From positions 62,001 through 126,000 of the forward strand of contig CAMXIK010000006.1 of the NCBI GenBank assembly GCA_947243855.1: 64,000 nucleotides of DNA, in the 5' to 3' direction. The translations under genes and the position numbers were made by a program. Below, piece by piece: positions 9,167 through 16,100 of the stretch. This DNA is from an uncultured Lachnospiraceae bacterium (lineage in GTDB: Bacteria; Bacillota; Clostridia; Lachnospirales; Lachnospiraceae). Each line of letters opens with the position of its first letter. Position 1 is the first letter of the stretch. Below the pieces are notes generated by a model, which saw nothing but the letters and a program-made list of their open reading frames with translations, was not told the DNA's origin and did not search any database.

Positions 9167-9580
9167 ATGAAAAAATTATTGCACAACTTTATTCATTGCG
9201 GCCTGTTGGGGTGGTTTCTGGAAATCACCTTCACAGCCTTTCACTCTTTCCGCAAAAGAGACTTTAAACTGCCCGGCGCCACCTCCGTATGGATGTTCCC
9301 CATCTACGGTCTGGCAGCCCTGCTCGCCCCTGTCTGCCGTCTGCTGAAAAACCGCTCTGTGTTATTTCGCGGTCTCACCTACACCGGGCTGATCTTCACC
9401 GGAGAATTTCTTACCGGTATGTGGCTGAACCGTCGGGAACTCTGTCCTTGGAATTACGAGCGTTCCCGTTGGAATCTGGGAAAGGTAATCCGGCTTGACT
9501 ACGCCCCCTTCTGGTTTATCACCGGTCTTCTCTTTGAGCGTCTTCTTCGGGAAAACGATCCTTCCCTGCGCCCGGACTAA
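9167..9580 (+). CDS. Putative ABC-transporter-type (CmpB-like) small membrane protein
   Basis: The 137-residue protein has at least three hydrophobic segments and resembles the CmpB-like 'putative ABC transporter permease' family of Firmicutes. Its signatures are G-x-x-G-W-x-x-E at the first helix, a G-x-x-x-x-W-M-F-P-I-Y-G-L motif, T-G-E-F-x-T-G near the third helix, and a W-N-Y-x-x-x-x-W-N-L-G-x-x-x-x-L-D-Y-x-x-F-W loop. The biological role of the family is unclear. Starts at 9161 and 9167 are both possible; neither has a ribosome binding site. It is divergent from folC and convergent with the PH-domain gene, so it is a single-gene unit. Confidence 0.65.
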   Translation: MKKLLHNFIHCGLLGWFLEITFTAFHSFRKRDFKLPGATSVWMFPIYGLAALLAPVCRLLKNRSVLFRGLTYTGLIFTGEFLTGMWLNRRELCPWNYERSRWNLGKVIRLDYAPFWFITGLLFERLLRENDPSLRPD

Positions 9581-9588
9581 ACGCCGGA

Positions 9589-10011
9589 TCAATCCATGTC
9601 GATATCGTCGGCGTCGATATTCAGCGTATTTAAGGTCCGCCTCTTTCTTCTGGCCTCCTCGGACGCATGCAGGATGTAGTTTTTGATCTCCTTCGCATTC
9701 TTAATGTGCTCCAGATAGAGCTGCGGATGGGTATTGTCGCCCGTAAAGCAGGCCACCGTACCAAGCCTGAAGATACGCTCCACGAAACTGGTCTGCAGCT
9801 CCACATCCTGCACCTTATATAAATAACAGTCGTTTTCAGTTGTGCTAAGCAAACCCGCGTTAATCGTAATTACCTGCCTGTTAATCGTGTATTTCGTAAA
9901 GGTGAAGGGCAGTCCGAAAAACAGCCAGCGTTTGCGTTCTACATACTGCTTTTCCTCTCCCTCGTCTACATGGTCTTCTTCCCTGAAAGCTTCTTCCCGT
10001 TTTTCTTCCAT
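9589..10011 (-). CDS. Bacterial PH (bPH_2/DUF304) domain protein
   Basis: The 140-residue protein has a charged N-terminus of about 35 residues. A bPH-like domain follows (F-T-K-Y-T-I-N-R-Q-V-I-T-I-N-A-G-L-L, then the Y-L-Y-K-V-Q-D-V-E-L-Q segment typical of DUF304). The C-terminal tail is charged. No membrane helix is visible, unlike many YdbS/YdbT relatives. The start at ATG 10009-10011 was chosen because AAGGAG lies 9 bases upstream; a longer frame starting at 10041 has no such site. Function unknown. Confidence 0.7.
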   Translation of the reverse strand: MEEKREEAFREEDHVDEGEEKQYVERKRWLFFGLPFTFTKYTINRQVITINAGLLSTTENDCYLYKVQDVELQTSFVERIFRLGTVACFTGDNTHPQLYLEHIKNAKEIKNYILHASEEARRKRRTLNTLNIDADDIDMD

Positions 10012-10079
10012 ATCTATGATCTCCTTCGATACTTTCTTCATCCCGCAGTGCCAGCTCAGTAACCTGCGGCTGCTCCTCT

Positions 10080-10108
10080 AGCTTACCACATTTACCGCCG
10101 ATTCACAA
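10080..10108 (-). promoter_or_regulatory. Predicted promoter of the PH-domain gene
   Basis: Minus-strand TTGTGA (10103-10108), 17-base spacer, TAAGCT (10080-10085), about 70 bases upstream of the start. A hairpin-prone CCGCAG/CTGCGG pair lies in the leader. Confidence 0.4.
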
Positions 10109-10146
10109 GTTCTACCCGCAGTCTCCCTCCCGTCCTTTTGTCCCAC

Positions 10147-10175
10147 TTGCGCACCCCCCTCCTTTGTGCTATGAT
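10147..10175 (+). promoter_or_regulatory. Predicted promoter of the nitroreductase gene
   Basis: TTGCGC (10147-10152), a 17-base spacer and TATGAT (10170-10175), followed by AT-rich sequence and, 48 bases later, an AAGGAGGA ribosome binding site. Confidence 0.55.
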
Positions 10176-10230
10176 ATACAAAATATAGTAAGAACCCATT
10201 AACCCCGCCACATGATAAGGAGGACTCCAC

Positions 10231-10773
10231 ATGACCGCTAAAGATTGTATCTTAGGGCGCAGAAGCATCCGTAAGTATAAGGCTGACGCTGTTTCCCACG
10301 ATCTGATCTCCCAGATTGTCGAGACCGCTTCCTACTCTCCGAGCTGGAAACACACGCAGATCACCCGTTACATTGCTGTAGAAGGCGCCTTGAAGGACAA
10401 GATCGCCAGAGAGTGCACTTCCCTGTATCCCCCTAATGGCGATATCATTGCGGCTGCGCCCGTTTTGATAGCCGTTACCATTATCAAAAACCGCAGCGGC
10501 TACGAGCGCGACGGCTCATTCAGCACCCCCAAAGGGGACGGCTGGCAAATGTACGACGCTGGGATCGCATCCCAGAGCCTCTGTCTTGCGGCCTATGAAC
10601 AGGGGCTTGGTTCCGTGATTCTTGGTCTTTTTGACCAGAGCCCGATAGAGTCCCTTTTGCAGATTCCGGAAGACCGTGAACTTGTAGCGCTTATCCCCAT
10701 AGGCTATCCCGACGAGACGCCTGTTGCTCCCAAGAGAAAGCCGGTGGAGGAATTATTATCCTATCAATCTTGA
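10231..10773 (+). CDS. Nitroreductase family flavoprotein
   Basis: The 180-residue protein begins with the R-R-S-I-R-K-Y motif (residues 10-16) that binds FMN phosphate in the nitroreductase fold. P-S-W-K-H-T-Q near 37-43 replaces the usual P-S-A-x-N-x-Q, and a C-terminal R-K-P-V-E-E-L motif is present. Family members reduce nitro compounds, quinones or other small electrophiles using NAD(P)H; the true substrate cannot be predicted. It has a strong AAGGAGGA site, its own promoter and a terminator before pyrB. Confidence 0.88.
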   Translation: MTAKDCILGRRSIRKYKADAVSHDLISQIVETASYSPSWKHTQITRYIAVEGALKDKIARECTSLYPPNGDIIAAAPVLIAVTIIKNRSGYERDGSFSTPKGDGWQMYDAGIASQSLCLAAYEQGLGSVILGLFDQSPIESLLQIPEDRELVALIPIGYPDETPVAPKRKPVEELLSYQS

Positions 10774-10780
10774 ATTTCTG

Positions 10781-10815
10781 AAAATAGAAGAGAACCGTCT
10801 CTTCTATTTTTTTCG
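10781..10815 (+). terminator. Rho-independent terminator after nitroreductase
   Basis: AAATAGAAGAGA (10782 onward) pairs with TCTCTTCTATTT across a short loop and is followed by TTTTTT. It separates the nitroreductase from pyrB by only about 20 bases. It could also act as an attenuator in a pyrB leader, but no anti-terminator stem was seen. Confidence 0.8.
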
Positions 10816-10835
10816 ACTATCTTGCAAAGGAGTGT

Positions 10836-11756
10836 ATGATTGTTATGAGACATTTGATGAACCCGCTGGATTTTTCAGTTGAAGAATTGGAAAAGCTCTT
10901 TGATTTGGCTAACAAAATCGAAGCTGATCCCGCCAAATACGCCCACATCTGCGATGGAAAGAAAATGGCCACCTGTTTCTATGAACCGAGCACGCGCACG
11001 CGCCTGAGTTTTGAAGCCGCCATGCTGAATCTGGGCGGACAGGTTCTCGGTTTTTCGGACGCGGCCTCTTCCTCCGCCGCCAAGGGCGAAAGCGTATCCG
11101 ACACCATCCGTATCATTTCCTGCTATGCGGATATCTGCGCTATGCGCCACCCCAAGGAGGGCGCTCCCATGGTAGCGGCCTCCCGCTCCGGCATTCCAGT
11201 GATCAACGCCGGGGACGGCGGACACCAGCACCCTACGCAGACCCTCACGGATCTGCTCACCATCCGCTCCCTGAAAGGAAAGCTTGGCGGCTTTACCATC
11301 GGACTCTGCGGCGACCTGAAATTCGGCCGCACCGTGCATTCCCTTATAAACGCCCTGATCCGTTATCCCGAAATCCGTTTTATCTTCATCTCCCCCGAAG
11401 AATTAAAGGTTCCGGACTATATCACGGATATGCTGACCGAAAAGGGCATCCCTTATGAAGAAGTTATCCGTCTGGAAGACTGTATGCCCCAGCTCGATCT
11501 GCTCTACATGACAAGGGTGCAGAAGGAACGCTTTTTCAATGAAGAGGATTATGTGCGGCTGAAAGATTTTTATATTCTGGATAAAGTGAAACTCTCCGCC
11601 GCAAAAGAGGATATGCTCATCCTCCATCCCCTTCCGAGGGTCAATGAAATCTCGGTGGAGGTCGACGACGATCCCCGGGCCGTCTATTTCAAACAGGCGC
11701 AGTACGGCGTCTACGTGAGAATGGCGCTGATCCTAACGCTGCTTAATTTGGCGTAA
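10836..11756 (+). CDS. pyrB: Aspartate carbamoyltransferase catalytic chain
   Basis: The 306-residue enzyme joins carbamoyl phosphate and aspartate in pyrimidine synthesis. Carbamoyl-phosphate-binding S-T-R-T-R is at about 52-56, the K-loop S-A-A-K-G-E-S near 78-84, H-P-T-Q-T near 135 and H-P-L-P-R near 264. A regulatory chain gene follows 103 bases downstream, so the enzyme should be the heteromeric, allosterically controlled form. The start is ambiguous between ATG 10836 and ATG 10845; AAAGGAG lies only three bases before the first and twelve before the second. Confidence 0.96.
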   Translation: MIVMRHLMNPLDFSVEELEKLFDLANKIEADPAKYAHICDGKKMATCFYEPSTRTRLSFEAAMLNLGGQVLGFSDAASSSAAKGESVSDTIRIISCYADICAMRHPKEGAPMVAASRSGIPVINAGDGGHQHPTQTLTDLLTIRSLKGKLGGFTIGLCGDLKFGRTVHSLINALIRYPEIRFIFISPEELKVPDYITDMLTEKGIPYEEVIRLEDCMPQLDLLYMTRVQKERFFNEEDYVRLKDFYILDKVKLSAAKEDMLILHPLPRVNEISVEVDDDPRAVYFKQAQYGVYVRMALILTLLNLA

Positions 11757-11759
11757 ACT

Positions 11760-11833
11760 GGCGTAAAATTCTTTGAATTTAACGCCGTAAAATCCTTCGG
11801 ATTTAACGCCGCGGGATTTGCTTCGCAAACCCG
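11760..11833 (+). repeat. Three tandem short hairpins in the pyrB-pyrI gap
   Basis: Three consecutive perfect or near-perfect hairpins fill the gap between the two genes. They are AAATTC-TTT-GAATTT (11766-11780) inside GGCGT/ACGCC, AAATCC-TTC-GGATTT (11790-11804) inside CGT/ACG, and CGGG-A-TTTGC-TTC-GCAAA-CCCG (11812-11833). All loops are three bases and pyrimidine-rich. None is followed by a T-run, so they look like mRNA stability or processing elements rather than terminators. Confidence 0.75.
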
Positions 11834-11859
11834 AATATCAATAAAAAAGGAGGACTACC

Positions 11860-12297
11860 ATGTTAAATGTAGGAAAAATTGAGGAGGGCTTCGTACTCGA
11901 CCATATCGAAGCCGGCAAAAGCCTCGACATCTATCACCATTTAAAACTGGATAAACTGGACTGCACGGTTGCAATTATCAAGAATGCCCGCAGCAATAAG
12001 ATGGGAAAAAAAGATATTTTGAAAGTAGAATGCGATATCAACACACTGAATCTGGATATCCTCGCTTTCATTGACCACAACATCACCGTCAACGTCATTA
12101 AGGACGGAGAGATCGTGGACAAAAAAGAGTTAGTGCTTCCGCGGGAAATCCATAATGTAATCAAGTGCAAAAATCCCCGCTGTATCACCTCGATCGAACA
12201 GGAACTGCCGCATATTTTTGTACTGGCGGACGAAGAGAAAGAAATCTACCGCTGTAAATACTGCGAAGAAAAAGCAGGCACCTCCTCTACTTGGTAG
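11860..12297 (+). CDS. pyrI: Aspartate carbamoyltransferase regulatory chain
   Basis: The 145-residue protein has the N-terminal nucleotide-binding domain (L-D-I-Y-H-H-L and A-I-I-K-N-A-R-S-N-K-M-G-K-K-D). It also has the C-terminal zinc domain with four cysteines at about 103, 108, 132 and 135 (C-K-N-P-R-C and C-K-Y-C). It binds CTP/ATP to adjust pyrB activity and is co-transcribed with pyrB. AAAGGAGGA precedes the ATG. The last six codons lie inside the stem of the downstream terminator. It is slightly shorter than enterobacterial PyrI. Confidence 0.95.
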   Translation: MLNVGKIEEGFVLDHIEAGKSLDIYHHLKLDKLDCTVAIIKNARSNKMGKKDILKVECDINTLNLDILAFIDHNITVNVIKDGEIVDKKELVLPREIHNVIKCKNPRCITSIEQELPHIFVLADEEKEIYRCKYCEEKAGTSSTW

Positions 12298-12319
12298 GAG
12301 GCGCCTGCCGCCTTTTTCT
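12274..12319. terminator. Bidirectional terminator between pyrI and pnp
   Basis: GCAGGCACCTCCT pairs with AGGAGGCGCCTGC (one A/C mismatch) around a nine-base loop. T-rich tracts follow on both strands (CTTTTTC on plus; GCTTTTTC on minus). The 5' arm lies within the end of the pyrI coding region. Confidence 0.85.
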
Positions 12320-12330
12320 TTCTTAAATAG

Positions 12331-14421
12331 TTATACCTGCGCTACATCCTTCATGGAGAAGCTGATCCGCCCCATCTTATCTTTGCCAAGGCACACTACC
12401 GTCACCTTGTCGCCAAGCGTAAGCACATCCTCCACGCGGTTGATTCTCTCCTTGGCAATCTTGGAGATATGAACCATGCCTTCCTTACCCGGTGCAAATT
12501 CAATGAACGCACCGAATTCCTTAATGCTTACCACCGTGCCTTGGAAGATCTGTCCTTCCTCAAAATCCGTGGTAATCATCTTAATCATATCCACAGCCTT
12601 GTCCATCATTTCATGATCGGTGCCGCAGACGGAAACCTGTCCCTCGTCGTTGATATCAATCTTCACACCCGTGCGGGCAATGATCTCGTTGATCGTCTTT
12701 CCGCGCTGGCCGACCACATCGCCGATCCTCTCCTGATCGATCTGGATGGAAATGATCTTAGGCGCATAAGGGCCAACCTCCTTGCGGGGCTCTGCGATAG
12801 CCGGCTTCATGCAGTTTGCCATAATATACTCTCTTGCCTCACGGCATCTGCCGATCGCTCCCTCCACGATAGCCTTGGTCAATCCGTGAATCTTAATATC
12901 CATCTGAATCGCCGTAATACCGTCATGGGTACCGGTTACCTTGAAGTCCATATCGCCAAAGAAGTCCTCAAGACCCTGAATATCTGTCAGAAGTACGAAA
13001 TCATCATCCGTATCGCCCGTTACCAGACCGCAGGAAATACCCGCCACCATCTTCTTGATCGGCACGCCCGCCGCCATCAGGGACATACAGGACGCGCAGG
13101 TGGAAGCCATGGAAGTGGAACCGTTGGACTCAAAGGTCTCGGACACCGTGCGGATTGCATAGGGGAACTCTTCCTCGGAGGGAAGCACCGGAAGCAGCGC
13201 TCTCTCAGCCAACGCGCCGTGGCCGATCTCTCTTCTGCCGGGCCCTCTGCTCACCTTTGTCTCGCCTACGGAGTAGGACGGGAAATTATAGTGGTGCATA
13301 TATCTCTTAGACGTAATATTCTCATCCAGCCCGTCCACTTTCTGCATTTCGGAAAGCGGCGCCAGCGTGCAGACGTTACAAATCTGCGTCTGTCCTCTGG
13401 TAAACATGGCGGAACCGTGCACTCTCGGAATGATATCAACCTCTGCGGCAAGCGGTCTGATCTGGTCAAGCGCTCTTCCGTCCGGACGCTTGTGATCCTT
13501 CAAAATCATTTTGCGCACGGTCTTCTTCTGATACTGGTAAACTGCCTCGCCGAGCACTGCAAGGTAATCTTCTTTGTCCGCAAACGCCTCTTCCAGCTTC
13601 GCGGTGATATTTCTGATATTCTCCTCGCGCACCTGCTTCTCGTCGGTGAAGACAGCTTTCTCCATCTCCTCCGGCGTCACAATTTTCTTCATCTCCTCAA
13701 ACAACTCCTCGGGAACTGCACAGCTCTCATAGGAGTGCTTCGGCTTGCCAACCTCGGCCACGATCTTATTGATAAATGCAATCAAGGTCTGGTTGATCTC
13801 ATGTGCCTTAAAGATTGCCTCTAACACCTTTGCCTCCGGCACCTCGTTAGCGCCCGCCTCTATCATCATCACCTTTTCAGAGGTGGAAGCAACCGTCATC
13901 TTCAAGTCGCCCTTGTCCCACTGTTCCTGAGACGGGTTCACAATCAGCTCCCCGTCCACCATACCCATCTGGGTCATCGCGCAGGGACCCGCAAAGGGAA
14001 TATCTGAAATACAGGTGGCAATCGCCGTGCCGATCATAGCTACCAGCTCCGGACGACACGCCGGGTCCACGCTCATCACCAGATTGTTTAAGGTCACGTC
14101 ATTGCGGTAATCCTTGGGAAACAGCGGTCTCATCGGCCGGTCGATCACACGGCTTGTCAGGATCGCATTCTCGGAAGGCTTTCCCTCTCTTTTATTAAAT
14201 CCGCCCGGAATCTTTCCTACGGAATAAAATTTCTCCTCATACTCCACACTGCAGGGGAAGAAATCTATCCCCTCCCTCGGTTTATCGGAGGCCGTCGCCG
14301 TAGATAATACGGTGGTCTCGCCATACTGCATAAACGCGCAGCCGTTTGCCTGTTTGCCGACTCTGTCGATATCTACCCGCAGGGTACGCCCGGCAAGTTC
14401 CATGGTATAACTCTTGTACAT
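12331..14421 (-). CDS. pnp: Polyribonucleotide nucleotidyltransferase (PNPase)
   Basis: The 696-residue 3'-to-5' phosphorolytic exoribonuclease has two RNase PH-like cores separated by an alpha-helical linker. The second core contains R-P-D-G-R near 320 and the D-D-D-F/G-D-M-D-F-K catalytic region near 480-495. A KH domain follows near 560 (I-G-D-V-V-G-Q-R-G-K-T) and an S1 RNA-binding domain at about 625-690 (V-S-I-K-E-F-G-A-F-I-E, then G-M-V-H-I-S). It participates in RNA turnover and quality control. It follows rpsO on the same strand, as in many bacteria. No truncation is visible. Confidence 0.97.
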   Translation of the reverse strand: MYKSYTMELAGRTLRVDIDRVGKQANGCAFMQYGETTVLSTATASDKPREGIDFFPCSVEYEEKFYSVGKIPGGFNKREGKPSENAILTSRVIDRPMRPLFPKDYRNDVTLNNLVMSVDPACRPELVAMIGTAIATCISDIPFAGPCAMTQMGMVDGELIVNPSQEQWDKGDLKMTVASTSEKVMMIEAGANEVPEAKVLEAIFKAHEINQTLIAFINKIVAEVGKPKHSYESCAVPEELFEEMKKIVTPEEMEKAVFTDEKQVREENIRNITAKLEEAFADKEDYLAVLGEAVYQYQKKTVRKMILKDHKRPDGRALDQIRPLAAEVDIIPRVHGSAMFTRGQTQICNVCTLAPLSEMQKVDGLDENITSKRYMHHYNFPSYSVGETKVSRGPGRREIGHGALAERALLPVLPSEEEFPYAIRTVSETFESNGSTSMASTCASCMSLMAAGVPIKKMVAGISCGLVTGDTDDDFVLLTDIQGLEDFFGDMDFKVTGTHDGITAIQMDIKIHGLTKAIVEGAIGRCREAREYIMANCMKPAIAEPRKEVGPYAPKIISIQIDQERIGDVVGQRGKTINEIIARTGVKIDINDEGQVSVCGTDHEMMDKAVDMIKMITTDFEEGQIFQGTVVSIKEFGAFIEFAPGKEGMVHISKIAKERINRVEDVLTLGDKVTVVCLGKDKMGRISFSMKDVAQV

Positions 14422-14459
14422 AGTCTTCTCTCCTTCTTCTCTTCTTTATAAATGAGTAA

Positions 14460-14498
14460 AGCGGATTTAGGGTCGGACCTGCCAACCCTATCTCCGCT
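14460..14498 (-). promoter_or_regulatory. Intercistronic hairpin between rpsO and pnp
   Basis: AGCGGA/TCCGCT plus TAGGGT/ACCCTA form a stem with a two-base internal loop and an eleven-base terminal loop. The sequence after it lacks a run of T, so it is more likely a processing or stability element than a full terminator. It sits where enteric rpsO-pnp operons carry their RNase III-processed hairpin. Confidence 0.65.
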
Positions 14499-14510
14499 CA
14501 TCAACCTTAC

Positions 14511-14777
14511 TTATTTACGAAGTCCAAGTTTCTCGATCAGTGCACGATATCTCTCGATATCCTTCTCTTTCAGATAACCAAGCAGGCCGCGTCTCTGACC
14601 CACCATTTTCAGAAGTCCTCTTCTGGAATGATGATCCTTCGGATGCTCTTTCAAATGCTCGGTAAGCTCCTGAATCCTCTCAGTCAAAACCGCAATCTGT
14701 ACCTCCGGCGAACCGGTGTCACCCTCAGATCTGGCATACTCTTTGATAATCGCTGTCTTCTTTTCCTTAGAAATCAT
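14511..14777 (-). CDS. rpsO: 30S ribosomal protein S15
   Basis: The 88-residue protein carries the full S15 pattern: G-D-T-G-S-P-E-V-Q near 21-29, D-H-H-S-R-R-G-L-L near 47-55, and R-R-G-L-L-x-Y-L-K near 63-71. It binds 16S rRNA at a three-way junction and is an early assembly protein. The start at ATG 14775-14777 follows GAAAGGAGA; a frame starting at 14864 would run through the structured leader and is rejected. Upstream lies its own promoter and a structured leader, suggesting S15 feedback control. Confidence 0.97.
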   Translation of the reverse strand: MISKEKKTAIIKEYARSEGDTGSPEVQIAVLTERIQELTEHLKEHPKDHHSRRGLLKMVGQRRGLLGYLKEKDIERYRALIEKLGLRK

Positions 14778-14791
14778 GTTTTCTCCTTTCT

Positions 14792-14862
14792 TTCTGGGAT
14801 TTCCCAGAATCAACGCCGGACACCAAGAAGGGGTCGGAGTGTCCCGCCTCTGCGTGTCGGCC
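14792..14862 (-). promoter_or_regulatory. Candidate S15 autoregulatory leader
   Basis: In the mRNA a hairpin TTCTGGG-AAAT-CCCAGAA (14792-14809) lies just before the ribosome binding site. Upstream, GTGTCC-type sequence at 14818-14823 can pair with GGACAC (14839-14844) or, alternatively, with the CGACAC/GCCGACAC segment at 14854-14862. The two pairings exclude each other. This architecture fits a ribosomal-protein leader, but no match to a known S15 leader class was tested. Confidence 0.45.
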
Positions 14863-14879
14863 AAAACTCATACCATAGT

Positions 14880-14908
14880 ATCGTAGCACAATGTTCCAGT
14901 ATTGTAAA
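14880..14908 (-). promoter_or_regulatory. Predicted promoter of rpsO-pnp
   Basis: Minus-strand TTTACA (14903-14908), 17-base spacer, TACGAT (14880-14885), giving a leader of about 100 bases before rpsO. Confidence 0.6.
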
Positions 14909-14921
14909 GCATTTTTATGAA

Positions 14922-16058
14922 TCAGTCCTGTAAGACCCTGACCGCTTTAAACGGCGAGCGGTAGGATACGCCGGAAATGCGGATACCCGTTCTGGGATTG
15001 CTGGCGTGGATCACCTGTCCGTTCCCGATGTAAATCGCCACGTGATTGATCGTCTTGCCCTTTGCATAAAAGATCAAGTCTCCCGGCTTCGCCTCGGACA
15101 CCTTGATGGTGGTACCGCAGTTCGCCTGCGCTCTGGAATTTCTCGGAAGCTTCACACCGTATTTTTGAAAAACTTTCATCACAAAACCGGAACAGTCTGT
15201 CCCCTTGGTCAAGCTGGTGCCGCCCCACACATAAGGATTTCCCAAAAACTCCTTCGCATACTGGCAGATATCCACCCTCACATCCGCGATTCCCTGTCCA
15301 TAGAGCAGCTCCGACATGGTAACCGCCGTCCCCAGCTCCGCGCTGACTTCCACATATTCCCCGGAAACATACACCTCGTCGTCATCCAGAAACACCTTCA
15401 CCCAATCACCTTCCACGGCTGACACCTCAAGCTCCTCTCCTCTTGGCACCAGCGTGATGACCTCTGAATCCGTATTTGCTTCCGCCCTGACCTTTAAGCT
15501 GTCCGTGGTAACCGTAGCGACGGTTGTCGCCAGCTCCTCCGCCCTGAGTTTCGCGGGGATTCCGGTCAAAAGATACTCTCTGCTCACATAACCGTCCACA
15601 TTGCCGGACTGGATGTGCGCCCACGTATCATCCATGTCAATCACCTCGCAGGCGGCGTCCTTCGGCAGTTTTCCCACCAATCTGCCATCCTCCGCAGCAA
15701 TCGCCCGGATATTCAAATTATCGCTCACATCGGAGATTCCAAGGTTGGTGTAACCCCAGTTTTTCTCCTTTCCCCGCTCATAGGCCAGCGCATAGTCTTC
15801 CGCCGTCTTATCCGCAATCAAAACCACGCCGACGCCGATGGCGTCTTCCTGCAACACATCCTGCGCCGTTTCCGCTCCATTGTCCGAAACGTTCTCTTCC
15901 CCGCCGTCCGAACCTTCCTCTGTCTGCGCGGGTTCTTCATCCAGCTCCAACTGTCCGAACGGAAGCAGATTCGGCACTGGCATCGTGGCATGTGCCGGCA
16001 GCACGATACTCATAATCATAACACCCGCTATGATTAGCAAAATCCTTTGTTTCTTCAT
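14922..16058 (-). CDS. Secreted SH3-domain NlpC/P60 peptidoglycan endopeptidase
   Basis: The 378-residue protein starts with a signal peptide (M-K-K-Q-R-I-L-L-I-I-A-G, cleavage likely after A-H-A near 24). It contains two bacterial SH3 regions (about 100-170 and 180-245; L-N-I-R-A and L-K-V-R-A-x-A-N-T motifs). It ends with an NlpC/P60 domain carrying Cys in D-C-S-G-F near 287, His in N-H-V-A-I-Y-I-G near 338 and His in V-I-H-A-S-N near 350. Family members cut D-Glu-(gamma)-diamino acid bonds in cell-wall peptides. The start at 16056-16058 gives a proper signal peptide; a frame starting at 16094 would place charged residues before it. It lies 42 bases after the Na/Pi cotransporter gene. Confidence 0.92.
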   Translation of the reverse strand: MKKQRILLIIAGVMIMSIVLPAHATMPVPNLLPFGQLELDEEPAQTEEGSDGGEENVSDNGAETAQDVLQEDAIGVGVVLIADKTAEDYALAYERGKEKNWGYTNLGISDVSDNLNIRAIAAEDGRLVGKLPKDAACEVIDMDDTWAHIQSGNVDGYVSREYLLTGIPAKLRAEELATTVATVTTDSLKVRAEANTDSEVITLVPRGEELEVSAVEGDWVKVFLDDDEVYVSGEYVEVSAELGTAVTMSELLYGQGIADVRVDICQYAKEFLGNPYVWGGTSLTKGTDCSGFVMKVFQKYGVKLPRNSRAQANCGTTIKVSEAKPGDLIFYAKGKTINHVAIYIGNGQVIHASNPRTGIRISGVSYRSPFKAVRVLQD

Positions 16059-16100
16059 AATACGAAACCAATTCCTCTCCCTGTCATCCGCCATTTCCTG

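Noticed and set aside
12469..13824. 451-codon open frame on the plus strand inside pnp
   Set aside because: It is antisense to a fully conserved PNPase, has low-complexity His/Leu/Arg-rich translation and no ribosome binding site; a shadow of GC-rich coding sequence.
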